54,703 nt of DNA from Kribbella turkmenica (GCF_004348725.1 NZ_SMKR01000025.1:1-54703), one strand, 5' to 3'. Shown: positions 23,050 through 32,226, numbered from the stretch's first letter. The notes: generated by a model from the letters alone, not told the origin. Program-made: numbers and translations.

Positions 23050-24402
23050 ATGGCCCTTCACAGCGGGTCGCGGGGCCGGAGTCTGCGGCGGGATGCGCTG
23101 GGCTTGGGCTCGTCGACCGCCATCGGGATTGCTTCGACGGCACCGGCGTACTCGCTGGCGGTGTCGGTGGGACTACTCGCCGGGTACGTCGGCGCGGCGG
23201 CTCCACTGGTGCTGGCGGCGAGTGCGATCCCGGTGCTCCTGGTCGCGCTGTGCTTCCGTGAGCTGAACCGGACGGAGCCGGACTGCGGGACGACGTTCCC
23301 GTGGACCCAGAAGGCCTTCGGTCTGGGCACCGGCCGGATGGTCGGCTGGACCACCGTGATGGCGTGTGTCCTGGTGATGAGCAACCTCGCCCAGGTTGCC
23401 GCCGTCTACACCTACCTGCTGCTCGGCCTGGACGGTGCCGCGGACTCCCGGCTCGCCCAGGCCGGGCTCGGAACGGCGTTCATCCTGGTGATGGCCCTGC
23501 TCGCGTACCGCGGGATCCGGGTCGCCGCGACCACGCAGTTCGTGCTGCTCACGATCGAGGTGGTCGCGCTGCTCTGGTTCGCGGTCAACGCGTTCCGCCA
23601 GGCCGGCTCGGTCGACATCTTCGGCGGTGCGACCGGCGAGGGCGCGTGGGCCGCGGGAGTGCTGGTCGCGGTGTTCCTCTACTGGGGCTGGGACTCGTCC
23701 TTCAGCGTCAACGAGGAGACCCGCGACCCGAGCCGGACCCCTGCGGTCGCCGCCCTGACCGCGAACGGCGTCCTGGTCCTGTTGTACATCGTGGTCGCCT
23801 GGGCCGCGGTGGCGTACGCCGGGGTGGACCCGCTGGCCGAGATCGCCGACGACGACTTCCTCGCCGTCCTGTCGAACGACCTGCTCGGTACGTCCGGCGG
23901 GAAACTCCTGGCCGGCGCCGTCCTGGTGTCGGCGCTGGCGTCGACGCAGACCACGATCCTGCCGACCGCCCGGACGATGCTGTCGATGGCCCGCCGGGAC
24001 GCGTTCCCCGGGCAGTTCGCCCGGATCTCCGCCCGCTACCAGACACCGACCGTGGCCACCTGGATGTTCGCCGGAGCCAGCGTGGTGACCTACGTGTCCC
24101 CGGTACTGACGTCGGACGCCGTGCTGGCCGACTCCGTCGCCGCCGTCTCACTGCTGGTTTCGCTGTACTACCTGGCGACGGCGGCGGCTGTGCCCGTGTA
24201 CTTCAAGGGTGAGTTGCGGGAGCGGCTGGTGCAGCGGGTGGTCGTGCCGGCGGTGGCGTCGGCGTCGTTCGCGGTGGTGCTGGTCCTCGCGATCGCCGAC
24301 GTCGGCGCTGGGCCGCTGGTTGTGGTGGGTGTAACGATGGTGGTCGGAGCGGTGATCATGTTCTCGATGAAGCCCCCGGCCGAGGGGGAGGGCAGGCGAT
24401 GA
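23050..24402 (+). CDS. APC-superfamily amino acid/polyamine permease
   Basis: A 450-residue integral membrane protein with about 12 helices. The first helix has the APC-type GSSTAIGIASTAPAYSLA, and a conserved SVNEETRDPSRTP loop lies after the sixth. A late TQTTILPTARTMLSMARRDAFP segment matches APC transporters. Its stop overlaps the lipoprotein gene (ATGA), which in turn overlaps a glutathionylspermidine-synthase-like gene. Import of a polyamine or amino acid for the ligase is therefore a reasonable inference, not a demonstrated role. Confidence 0.82.
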   Translation: MALHSGSRGRSLRRDALGLGSSTAIGIASTAPAYSLAVSVGLLAGYVGAAAPLVLAASAIPVLLVALCFRELNRTEPDCGTTFPWTQKAFGLGTGRMVGWTTVMACVLVMSNLAQVAAVYTYLLLGLDGAADSRLAQAGLGTAFILVMALLAYRGIRVAATTQFVLLTIEVVALLWFAVNAFRQAGSVDIFGGATGEGAWAAGVLVAVFLYWGWDSSFSVNEETRDPSRTPAVAALTANGVLVLLYIVVAWAAVAYAGVDPLAEIADDDFLAVLSNDLLGTSGGKLLAGAVLVSALASTQTTILPTARTMLSMARRDAFPGQFARISARYQTPTVATWMFAGASVVTYVSPVLTSDAVLADSVAAVSLLVSLYYLATAAAVPVYFKGELRERLVQRVVVPAVASASFAVVLVLAIADVGAGPLVVVGVTMVVGAVIMFSMKPPAEGEGRR

Positions 24403-24803
24403 GTGGCAGACGGCGGATGCGCAGTGCCCAGGTGACGCTCGGGCTGACGGCGCTAGTGGCCGCGTCGCTGACCGGCTGCTCGACCGACGACGACACCCCG
24501 GACTACGCCGCGATCTGCGTGGACCCGCAGTCGCAGGTCCGGACGCAGGACGAGGACTGCAAGGACGAGACCGAGTACCGCGGCTCCGGCGCGGGGTTCT
24601 TCTGGTTCTACATGGCCACCGCGGGCAGGGGGTTCGTGCCGCCGATCGGCGGCCGCTACAACACCGCCCACGGCACCTACACGATCCCCCGGGCCGGGTC
24701 GCCGACGATCAGGCGCGGTGGTCTGGACAGGAGCGGCGGCAACATCGGCACCATCACCCGCGGCGGCTTCGGCAAGTCCGGCTACGGGAGCTCTGGCGGC
24801 TGA
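24399..24803 (+). CDS. Small lipoprotein (YgiB-like position beside the ATP-grasp gene)
   Basis: A 134-residue lipoprotein with a twin-Arg-containing basic N-terminus, a hydrophobic segment and lipobox LTGC near residue 27. The mature part is acidic first (STDDDTPDY), then Gly/Thr/Arg-rich with RRGG/TRGGFGKSG-type repeats at the end. E. coli places the lipoprotein-like ygiB next to ygiC, a glutathionylspermidine-synthase-like gene; the same arrangement here suggests a functional pair. Sequence homology to YgiB is not certain. Confidence 0.7.
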   Translation: MSGRRRMRSAQVTLGLTALVAASLTGCSTDDDTPDYAAICVDPQSQVRTQDEDCKDETEYRGSGAGFFWFYMATAGRGFVPPIGGRYNTAHGTYTIPRAGSPTIRRGGLDRSGGNIGTITRGGFGKSGYGSSGG

Positions 24804-26029
24804 TGTGGCGGCACGCGATCAAGCCGCGGCCGGGGTGGAAGGACACCGTGATCGAGCAGGGTCTGGTGTTCCCGATGACCGATCACCCGGACGGCTCCGA
24901 GACGCCCTACTGGAACGAGAGCGCGTGGTACGAGGTGACCATGGACGAGGTGCTGCACCTCGAGCGGGTCACCGAGGAGCTGTACGAGATGTGCCGGCAC
25001 GCCGCGTCGGTGATGGCCTCAGGTGACCGGTTCTCCGACACCCAGCTCGGTCTCGCGCCCGGCACGCTGCCGCTGGTCCGGGAGTCGCTGAAGCGCGACG
25101 ACCTGTCCGTGTACGCGCGGTTCGACCTGGCCTGGACCGGGGCCGAGCCGAAGATGCTGGAGATCAACGGCGACACTCCGACCGGGCTGGTCGAGTCCGC
25201 GGTGATCCAGTGGAACTGGCTGGAGGACGTGTTCCCGGACGCGGACCAGTGGAACTCCGTGCACGACCGGCTGGTCAAGTGGTGGGCGGAGCACCTGGCG
25301 GCCGGTGACTTCCCCGGGAACGAGGCGCACTTCTTCAACTCCGGCGCCGAGACCTCCGGCGAGGAGGCGATGACGGTCGCGTACCTGCGTGACACCGCCG
25401 CGATGGCCGGGCTGGCGACGTACGGGCACGAGATCGAGGACGTCGGCTGGGACTCGGCCCGGCGGACCTTCGTGGACTGGGGCGGGCGGCCGATCCGGAC
25501 CGCGTTCAAGCTCTACCCGTGGGAGGACATGCTCGACGACGAGTTCGGCCGGTACATCCTGGCCGGCCTGGAACCGGAGCCGGTGCGGTGGATCGAGCCG
25601 ATCTGGAAGACGATGCTGTCCACCAAGGCGATCCTGCCGGTGCTGTGGGAGCTGTACCCGGACCACCCGAACCTGCTGCCGGCGTACTTCGACGATCCGG
25701 GCGACCTGCTCGAGTGGGTGGCCAAACCGCTGCACGGCCGCGAGGGCAGCAACATCCGGATCCACACCGTCGGCGGTGCCGAGGACCACGTCCACGACGG
25801 TCCGTACGACACGTCGACGATGGTTTACCAGGAGTGGCACCCGGCGCCGTCGTACGAGGGGAACCGGGCCGTCATCGGCAGCTGGATCGTCGACGGGGTC
25901 GCGGCCGGCATGATGATCCGCGAGTCCGACGGACCGATCACCGACTACTACGCCCGGTTCGTCCCGCACGCGATCGGGACCAGCCCGCGGCCGGACCAGG
26001 AGACCATCCAACAGTGGCTGGCAGAGTGA
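24803..26029 (+). CDS. Glutathionylspermidine synthase-like ATP-grasp amide ligase
   Basis: A 408-residue protein matching the synthetase half of glutathionylspermidine synthase and the E. coli YgiC/YjfC proteins. Key segments are KMLEINGDTPTGLVESAV (ATP-grasp strand), EWVAKPLHGREGSNI (phosphate loop), MVYQEWHPAP and IGSWIVDG. It lacks the amidase domain of the bifunctional enzyme. Actinomycetes normally use mycothiol, not glutathione, so the real substrates are probably different. It overlaps the lipoprotein stop by one base (TGATG), and its stop abuts that of the convergent dehydrogenase. Confidence 0.87.
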   Translation: MWRHAIKPRPGWKDTVIEQGLVFPMTDHPDGSETPYWNESAWYEVTMDEVLHLERVTEELYEMCRHAASVMASGDRFSDTQLGLAPGTLPLVRESLKRDDLSVYARFDLAWTGAEPKMLEINGDTPTGLVESAVIQWNWLEDVFPDADQWNSVHDRLVKWWAEHLAAGDFPGNEAHFFNSGAETSGEEAMTVAYLRDTAAMAGLATYGHEIEDVGWDSARRTFVDWGGRPIRTAFKLYPWEDMLDDEFGRYILAGLEPEPVRWIEPIWKTMLSTKAILPVLWELYPDHPNLLPAYFDDPGDLLEWVAKPLHGREGSNIRIHTVGGAEDHVHDGPYDTSTMVYQEWHPAPSYEGNRAVIGSWIVDGVAAGMMIRESDGPITDYYARFVPHAIGTSPRPDQETIQQWLAE

Positions 26030-27490
26030 TCAGTCGACGTTGATCGCGACGTACTTGATCTCCAGGTACTCGTCGATGCCGGTGCTGCCGCCCTCGCGGC
26101 CGAGGCCGGACTGCTTCACGCCGCCGAACGGCGCGGCCGGGTTGGAGACGATGCCCTGGTTGAGGCCGATCATGCCGGTCTCCAGCCGCTCGGAGACCCG
26201 GAGCGCGCGGCTCAGGTCGCTGGTGAACAGGTAGGAGACCAGGCCGTACTCCGTGTCGTTCGCCATCGCGACCGCTTCCTCCTCGGTCTCGAAGGCGGTC
26301 AGCGGCGCGACCGGGCCGAAGATCTCCTCCTTCTGCAGCCGCGCGGCCTTCGGCACGTCGGCGAGCACGGTCGGCGCGTAGAAGTATCCGTTGCCCGCGG
26401 CAACTGTCGCGCCGGTCAGCACCCGGGCGCCCCGGCCGACCGCGTCGTCGACCAGGTCCTTCACCTTGTCCCGTTGCTTGGCGTCGATCAGCGGGCCGAC
26501 GTCGATCCCGTCCTCGGTGCCGCGGCCGACCTTCAGCGCCCCCATCCGCTCGGACAGCCGGGTGGCGAACTCGTCCATCACCGCCGACTGCACGTAGATC
26601 CGGTTGGCCGCCGTGCAGGCCTCGCCGCCGTTGCGCATCTTGGCCAGCATCGCGCCGTCGACCGCCTTGTCCAGGTCGGCGTCGGCGAACACCAGCAGCG
26701 GCGCGTTCCCGCCGAGCTCCATGCTGGTCCGCAGCACCTGGTCCGAGGCCTGCTCGAGCAGCTTGCGGCCGACCTGGGTGGAGCCTGTGAAGGACAGCTT
26801 GCGGGCGCGGCCGTCGCGGATCAGCGGCTCCATCACGCCGCCGGAGTCGCTGGTCGTGACCACGTTCAGCACGCCGGCGGGCAGGCCGGCCTCGGTCATC
26901 AGCTCGGCCAGCTTGAGCATCGACAGCGGTGTCTGGGCGGCCGGCTTCATCACCATCGTGCAGCCGGCCGCGACCGCCGGTCCGATCTTGCGGGCGCCCA
27001 TCGCGGCCGGGAAGTTCCACGGCGTGATCAGCAGGCACGGGCCGACCGGCTGCCGCATCACCAGGAAGCGGCCCTTGCCGTTCGGCGCGACCTGGTAGCC
27101 GCCGTCGATCCGGACCGCCTCCTCGGCGAACCAGCGGAAGAACTCGCCCGCGTAGGCGATCTCCGCCTTCGACTCGGCGACCGGCTTGCCCATCTCGAGC
27201 GTCATCAGCAGCGCCAGGTCGTCGGCCTGCTCGGTCATCAGCTCGTAGGTACGGCGAAGGATCTCGCCACGGTCCCGCGGTGCCGTCGCCGCCCACTCCG
27301 CCTGCGCCCCGACAGCCGCGTCCAACGCGGCCACGCCGTCCGCCGGACTCGCGTCGGCGACCTCGCACAGCGTCGAACCGGTCGCTGGGTCCTCGACAGC
27401 CAGGATCTTGTCACCCTCCGCCGCCCGCCACTTGCCGCCGATGAACAATTCGGTCGGACACGCGTCAATGACTTCCCGCTCGCTCACCAT
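26030..27490 (-). CDS. gabD: NAD(P)-dependent succinate-semialdehyde dehydrogenase
   Basis: A 486-residue aldehyde dehydrogenase. It has the WNFP segment (LLITPWNFPAAMGARKIGPA), SFTGSTQVGRKL, the glutamate motif MELGGNAPLLVF and the catalytic cysteine in NGGEACTAANR; the C-terminal GLGREGG...EYLEIKYVA is typical of GabD. It oxidises succinate semialdehyde to succinate in GABA or polyamine breakdown, which may relate to the convergent permease/ligase unit. GAGAGG precedes the ATG. Cofactor preference cannot be read with certainty. Confidence 0.9.
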   Translation of the reverse strand: MVSEREVIDACPTELFIGGKWRAAEGDKILAVEDPATGSTLCEVADASPADGVAALDAAVGAQAEWAATAPRDRGEILRRTYELMTEQADDLALLMTLEMGKPVAESKAEIAYAGEFFRWFAEEAVRIDGGYQVAPNGKGRFLVMRQPVGPCLLITPWNFPAAMGARKIGPAVAAGCTMVMKPAAQTPLSMLKLAELMTEAGLPAGVLNVVTTSDSGGVMEPLIRDGRARKLSFTGSTQVGRKLLEQASDQVLRTSMELGGNAPLLVFADADLDKAVDGAMLAKMRNGGEACTAANRIYVQSAVMDEFATRLSERMGALKVGRGTEDGIDVGPLIDAKQRDKVKDLVDDAVGRGARVLTGATVAAGNGYFYAPTVLADVPKAARLQKEEIFGPVAPLTAFETEEEAVAMANDTEYGLVSYLFTSDLSRALRVSERLETGMIGLNQGIVSNPAAPFGGVKQSGLGREGGSTGIDEYLEIKYVAINVD

Positions 27491-27538
27491 GAGCCTGCCT
27501 CTCTGTCAGTCCGGCAGTACCCACGATAGGTACCCAGG

Positions 27539-28600
27539 TCAGGCGGTTGCGATCAGTGGTGGTGCGTGCCGGGGGATGGTGCGGACCATGCGGGTGAGGC
27601 CACCCGCGATCGTACGCAGGATGGCCGACCGCACGAGTCCGTCGAACGCCAGCGGGACCAGCATCGCCTCGTCGGCGCCGGTGGCAGCGACCAGCGAGCC
27701 CAGTTCGGACACCACGGTGGCTCGCGAGCCGACGATGTGGCCCGGATCGTCCAGCAACCGCTCGGCCTTCCCGCGCTCGCGTCCGGTCAGTGGAGACTCC
27801 AGCACCTCCATCAGCTCGGCCGGAGTGGCTCGCGGCGGCGCAGAGGCGAGCCGGCTCTTCACCCGGACGTACTCCGCGAACCGGATGATCGCCTCCTCCT
27901 CGGAGTCGGCTGCGACCACGCCGACCGTCACCGCGAGGTACGGCTTCACCGTCGGCCCGCTTGCCTCGAAGTGATCTTGGTACACCGCCACCGCAGCGGC
28001 CGTCGTCGCCGCGGCACAGTGATGCGCCAGGAACACCGGCAGTCCCCGGACGGCGGCCATGACGGCAGCACCCGGGTGATCGGCCAGAACGAAGACCGGC
28101 GGTGGAAGTCCGGCCAGTGACAGCCGTACGTCGCCCACGTGCGCGCGACCGGGCAGACCATCGCGCAGGAACCCGCACAGCTCGTCGAGCCGCTGCGGGA
28201 ACGTGTCACGGGCGGCCCCGCCGAGTGCGGCCGCCGTACTGGCCACCACGCCGTTCTGCTGACCCACACCGAGGTCGATCCGGCTCGGGTACGCGGCTGC
28301 CAGTGCGGCGAACTGCTCCGCGACCACGAGGGGCTGGTGGGTCGTCAGTTGTACGCCGCCGGCGCCCAGGCGGATGCGGTCCGTGCGTGCGGCCAGAACG
28401 GCCGCGAGCACGGCCGGTGTCGCACTGCCGACGCCCCGGACACCGTGCTGCTCCCCCAACCAGAACCGGCGGTATCCGAGGTCGTCGGCAGCCTGTGCCA
28501 CCTCCGCGGTCTCCCGGAGTGCGGCCGCAGCCGACTGACCGGGCAGCTGCGGAACGACGTCGAGCACCGAGTGCGCTGAGACGGGCAGTCCGGGAGTCAC
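27539..28600 (-). CDS. Luciferase-like (LLM class) flavin/F420-dependent oxidoreductase
   Basis: A 353-residue TIM-barrel oxidoreductase of the bacterial-luciferase superfamily, closest in look to the MsnO8 group: SVLDVVPQLPGQSAAAALRE at the start, then RFWLGEQHG, IRLGAGGVQLTTHQPLVVAEQFAAL and RIDLGVGQQNG. The open frame runs 300 bases further upstream, but that part has no family resemblance. I chose GTG 28600; GTG 28612 and ATG 28648 are alternatives. It is divergent from the LanM gene. LLM enzymes acting with F420H2 are known to reduce dehydroalanine in lanthipeptide-type pathways (LxmJ), so a role in that locus is possible but unproven. Confidence 0.8.
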   Translation of the reverse strand: MTPGLPVSAHSVLDVVPQLPGQSAAAALRETAEVAQAADDLGYRRFWLGEQHGVRGVGSATPAVLAAVLAARTDRIRLGAGGVQLTTHQPLVVAEQFAALAAAYPSRIDLGVGQQNGVVASTAAALGGAARDTFPQRLDELCGFLRDGLPGRAHVGDVRLSLAGLPPPVFVLADHPGAAVMAAVRGLPVFLAHHCAAATTAAAVAVYQDHFEASGPTVKPYLAVTVGVVAADSEEEAIIRFAEYVRVKSRLASAPPRATPAELMEVLESPLTGRERGKAERLLDDPGHIVGSRATVVSELGSLVAATGADEAMLVPLAFDGLVRSAILRTIAGGLTRMVRTIPRHAPPLIATA

Positions 28601-28989
28601 AGGGGAGAGCACCTGCCCACCGTGGCAGTGTTCGTGCGGTTCGCGCATGGGTGTTCGGCACCCATGTTCGGACCGGTGTGCACCCACCTCCCGGCCGGGC
28701 CGCCGGTTCTCGAAATTGGGGGTCCGGAGGCCTTGCCGGACCACGGACCGGTCGGGCATCGTTCCCGGCGTTCCTTCCAGATTTCGCGGACAGAGGAGGC
28801 CGAAGACGAGTGCAGACACCGAGCTGGGAGCCGTAGCGCTCCCGTCCTGAGCCCGGGCCGGCCTTCCACCAGAGGCCGACCCGGCCGGGCGCTGCTGCCG
28901 CGGGGTGGTCAACCCCCAGTCGTCACCCCGCGGCAGGTGTCGCCTGCCCTGTTCGAGGGCGATACGCGAAATATGGGGGCTCCATACCC
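28601..28989. promoter_or_regulatory. 389-nt divergent control region of the LanM locus
   Basis: No convincing gene lies here. It contains a perfect dyad ATGGGTG-ttcgg-CACCCAT (28647-28665), a related copy at the lanM start codon (28973-28991), and repeats of CGAAAT followed by G-rich sequence (28711, 28967, and inverted near 28781). There is also an 8-codon GTG frame (MQTPSWEP, 28810-28836) behind AGAGGAGG, and the large hairpin listed separately. Long open frames across the region have non-protein-like composition. Confidence 0.5.
28895..28936 (+). terminator. 13-bp perfect hairpin upstream of lanM
   Basis: CTGCCGCGGGGTG (28895-28907) and CACCCCGCGGCAG (28924-28936) are exact complements around a 16-nt loop, 53 nt before the lanM start. 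It may attenuate readthrough into lanM or end transcripts started upstream; no U-tract is visible. Confidence 0.5.
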
Positions 28990-31900
28990 ATGTCCGCGGC
29001 CGGTTGCCGATGGCAGCCTGTCCGCGTGCTCAACTCAGCGACCGCCGGCACCGCCCGGACCGACCAGCGCAACGCCTGGTGGTCCGCCGGGATGCGCCCG
29101 CACGAGCTGACCACGTCCGCGCCCGCCTGGGCCGAGTACGTCGAGCGCAGCACCACCCAGACCGCGCCTGCCGCCGGTCGCAGCCCCGCAGGGACCGAAT
29201 CCGCCGGCGGCCACACATCAGGTGGGGCTGACGGGGCTTCGGGTGGGCACCGTGACTGGCGGCAGGCGCTTGTGCGGTGCCTCGAGCCACTGCTGTCGTC
29301 GGCTCGCCGCGACCTGGCCGCGGCCGGGCACACCGGCGTACTGGCGGAGCAGTTCCTGCAGCGGCTCGGACTGCGGCTGGTGAAACTCGCGTCCCGGACC
29401 CTGGTGCTGGAGCTCGCCAGGGCGCGTGACCGCGGTGAGCTGGCCGGAGACACCCCGGCCGAACGTTTTCTGGACTTCACCCACCGGCTCGTGGGAGGGA
29501 GCGAGCTGGCGGAGTTCCTGGCCGCGTACCCGGTGCTGGCCCGGGTCCTGGGCGAGTCGTGCCGGCAGGGCGTCGAGGCCCACCTCGAGCTGCTGGCACG
29601 ACTCGCCGAGGACCGTGAGTCGCTGATGACCGGGCTGCTGAACGGCCGTGATCCCGGCGCGCTGACCGCCATCGACCCCACGGGTGATCCCCACCGGGGC
29701 GGGCGGTCCACAGCCACCCTCACCTTCGCGGACGGGCGGCGAGTGGTCTACAAGCCGCGGCCGCTCGACCTGCACGGCCACTTCAACGAACTGGTCGACT
29801 GGCTGAACGGCAAGACCGGCCTTGACATCCGTACGGTCGGCCTGCTGCCCCGCGACGGGTACGGCTGGTCGGAGTACGTCGTCCACCAGCCATGTCACGA
29901 CCTGGCCGAGGTACGCCGGTTCTACCACCGGCAGGGCGCGCTGCTGGCACTGCTGTACGTGCTGGACGGCACGGACATGCACTACGAGAACCTGATCGCC
30001 GTCGGCGAGCAGCCGGTGCTCGTCGACGTCGAGACGCTGTTCCACCCGAGTCACACGCCGGTGGGTGCGCTCAGCCACGACCCGGCGTACCGCGAGCTGT
30101 TGAGCTCGGTCTACCGCACCGCACTGCTGCCGCTGCTGGTGAGCGGTGAGCACGGTGTCGCGGACATGTCCGGTCTCGGTGGCGACGCCGACGCGATGGC
30201 GCCGACGAGTGTGGTCGACTGGGCCGACGCGGGCCTGGACTCCATGCACCTGGTACGACGTCCCGGAAAGACGCACGGCGCCAAGAACCGGCCACAGCTC
30301 GACGGTGCCGACATCGAGCCGCGGGACCACGAGATCGCCCTGCTCACGGGATTCCGGGCCGCGTATGAGGCGATCGCCCGGCACCGTGACGAGCTGATCG
30401 GTCCGGACGGCATGCTGGCCCGCTGCGCGTCGGACCAGATCCGCTTCGTGCCGCGGAGCACCAGTCTCTACACCGGGCTCCTGGACGAGGCGACGCACCC
30501 GGACGCTCTCCGGAACGCGGCCGGCCGCAGTCAACTGCTCGACCTGCTGAGGGACGCCGACGAGGCCCTGCACGTCGTCGTGCCCTACGAGCTGGCCGAC
30601 CTGTGGGCGGGCGACGTACCGCTGTTCACGGCCCGGCCGGACAGCCGCGACGTCTGGGCGTCCGACGGCACCCGCATCGCCGACGTCCTGGCGACCGCGG
30701 GCCTGGCCGCGGTCGAAGCGAAGATCGCCGCCCTCAGCGACATCGACGAGCACCGGCAGAAGTGGCTGATCTCCGCCACGCTCGCCACCCGGCCGGAGCC
30801 GATCATGCACTCCAGCACGTCCCGCCGGCCCGGCCTGGGCGCCACCGAGGCGGACCCGGACCACTTGCTGGCGGCCGCCACCGACATCGCGGACGAGATC
30901 ATGGCCCAGGTCCACAGCGACCCCGGCGGTGCCGCGAACTGGCTGGGTCTCGAGCTCATCGACGACCACCACTGGGCCGTGCGCCCGATGGGAGCAGGAC
31001 TCTCCAACGGCTACACCGGTACGGCGCTGTTCCTCGCCCAGGTCGGCGTCCTGACCGGAGCCGGCAAGTACTGCGAACTGGCGCGCGACGCGATCCGCCC
31101 ACTCCCCGCGTTGCTGGCGGGTCTGGCGGCGGATCCCGAGTCGGCCCAGCTCGTCGGCCCCGGCCTGCACGGTCTCGGTGGCATCAGTTACGGCCTGGAC
31201 CGCTTGCGCGTCCTGCTCGGTGACGCCGACCTCGCGGACTGGCTGTCCGCCTCGCTGGAACTCGCCGAGCGGCTCGGGCCCGACGAGTCCCCGACGTACG
31301 CCGAGGGTGCGGCCGGCGGACTGGCGGCGATGCAGGCGATCCAGGATTTCCCGGTGGCCAGGCGTCTGGCCAACCGGTACGCCGACGAACTCGTCGGCGC
31401 AGTGGAGCTCGGGCTCCGTGGCCGAGTAGCAGCGGACCACGGCTTCGCCCGGGGCTACCAGGGAATCGCATGGGCTCTCGGCCGGTACGGCGTACCTGGG
31501 GACAGGTACACGGACGCCGCGCGTGCGGCGGCCGATCTGGACCGGCGGGAGCGCCCTGGTGGCCATGGATGGTGCTCGGGGGACGCCGGGACCGCGCTGG
31601 CCCGGCTGAGTGCCGGGGTACCGGCGGACCTCGACGCCTATCTGAGCGCCGCGGCAGAACGGCCGGTGCTCGCCGACCTGAGTCTTTGTCACGGCGAGCT
31701 CGGCGCGGTGGAGCCACTGGTGTGGCTCGCCGAACGCGATCACGCAGCTGTTGAGGTGGTCCGGCGGCGCCGGGCCGGGCTGGTGCTCGCGGCAGTACAG
31801 CAGTACGGACCACAGTGCGGGACACCGCGATCGGTTCCGTCTCCAGGCCTGCTGACCGGTCTGGCGGGAATCGGCTACGGCCTGCTCCGGCTGGCGTTCT

Positions 31901-32001
31901 CGGAACGTGTTCCCTCCGTCCTGCTGCTCGAACCAACCGCCGGGTCGAGGCGCCCACTGGTAGCGCCGACACCCATTCTTTCGACAGGGGAGACACCATG
32001 A
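28990..32001 (+). CDS. lanM: Class II lanthipeptide synthetase (LanM)
   Basis: A 1003-residue bifunctional enzyme. The N-terminal DUF4135 dehydratase domain (about 95-600) keeps the phosphotransfer residues: Lys255 in YKPRPLDLH, and Asp329, His331 and Asn334 in TDMHYEN, followed by VDVETLFHPS. The C-terminal LanC-like cyclase (about 650-985) has GLSNGYTGTALFLAQ, GLHGLGGISYG and the zinc ligands Cys862 (GWCSGD), Cys900 and His901 (LCHGELG). Both activities therefore look intact. The start is uncertain because an operator-like dyad overlaps ATG 28990; a later start would trim only the poorly conserved N-terminus. Its stop overlaps the next gene (ATGA). No transporter or protease is adjacent. 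Confidence 0.93.
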   Translation: MSAAGCRWQPVRVLNSATAGTARTDQRNAWWSAGMRPHELTTSAPAWAEYVERSTTQTAPAAGRSPAGTESAGGHTSGGADGASGGHRDWRQALVRCLEPLLSSARRDLAAAGHTGVLAEQFLQRLGLRLVKLASRTLVLELARARDRGELAGDTPAERFLDFTHRLVGGSELAEFLAAYPVLARVLGESCRQGVEAHLELLARLAEDRESLMTGLLNGRDPGALTAIDPTGDPHRGGRSTATLTFADGRRVVYKPRPLDLHGHFNELVDWLNGKTGLDIRTVGLLPRDGYGWSEYVVHQPCHDLAEVRRFYHRQGALLALLYVLDGTDMHYENLIAVGEQPVLVDVETLFHPSHTPVGALSHDPAYRELLSSVYRTALLPLLVSGEHGVADMSGLGGDADAMAPTSVVDWADAGLDSMHLVRRPGKTHGAKNRPQLDGADIEPRDHEIALLTGFRAAYEAIARHRDELIGPDGMLARCASDQIRFVPRSTSLYTGLLDEATHPDALRNAAGRSQLLDLLRDADEALHVVVPYELADLWAGDVPLFTARPDSRDVWASDGTRIADVLATAGLAAVEAKIAALSDIDEHRQKWLISATLATRPEPIMHSSTSRRPGLGATEADPDHLLAAATDIADEIMAQVHSDPGGAANWLGLELIDDHHWAVRPMGAGLSNGYTGTALFLAQVGVLTGAGKYCELARDAIRPLPALLAGLAADPESAQLVGPGLHGLGGISYGLDRLRVLLGDADLADWLSASLELAERLGPDESPTYAEGAAGGLAAMQAIQDFPVARRLANRYADELVGAVELGLRGRVAADHGFARGYQGIAWALGRYGVPGDRYTDAARAAADLDRRERPGGHGWCSGDAGTALARLSAGVPADLDAYLSAAAERPVLADLSLCHGELGAVEPLVWLAERDHAAVEVVRRRRAGLVLAAVQQYGPQCGTPRSVPSPGLLTGLAGIGYGLLRLAFSERVPSVLLLEPTAGSRRPLVAPTPILSTGETP

Positions 32002-32213
32002 CCGCCCAGCACCACACCGCGAAGCACGACGAGCAGCACACCCAGCAGCAGCCGGCAGACGCGACCGACCCGCTCGGTCCGATCACGTTGCCGACGCGTT
32101 CCAAGATCGGCGCCCGCGCGATGGCCCTGGTCGGCACCGTCGGCCTGAGCGCGTTCGCGGCCGCGGTCGCGGCGAGCGACTTCGGCAGCACGTGGCCGAC
32201 GATCGAAAGCTGA
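31998..32213 (+). CDS. Cysteine-free peptide, probable LanM substrate
   Basis: A 71-residue peptide whose start overlaps the lanM stop (ATGA), so it is translationally coupled; GGGGAG precedes it. The N-terminal 29 residues are His/Gln/Asp-rich and polar, as in leaders. A hydrophobic Ala/Gly-rich stretch (about 40-59; ARAMALVGTVGLSAFAAAVA) follows, and the tail is SDFGSTWPTIES. It has 14 Ser/Thr but no cysteine, so thioether rings cannot form within it. Ser60, Ser64, Thr65, Thr68 and Ser71 in the tail could be dehydrated. Position makes it the best precursor candidate; it could instead be an immunity or membrane peptide. Confidence 0.65.
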   Translation: MTAQHHTAKHDEQHTQQQPADATDPLGPITLPTRSKIGARAMALVGTVGLSAFAAAVAASDFGSTWPTIES

Positions 32214-32226
32214 GCAAGCGCTTGAG

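Noticed and set aside
20604..23051. Long antisense frame over the beta-mannosidase
   Set aside because: Mirror frame of a GH2 gene with catalytic residues in place; no recognisable domain.
28622..29110. Cys-containing frames before lanM as possible lanthipeptide precursors
   Set aside because: Composition is non-protein-like, there is no good ribosome-binding site, they run into lanM out of frame, and they show no leader-core organisation.
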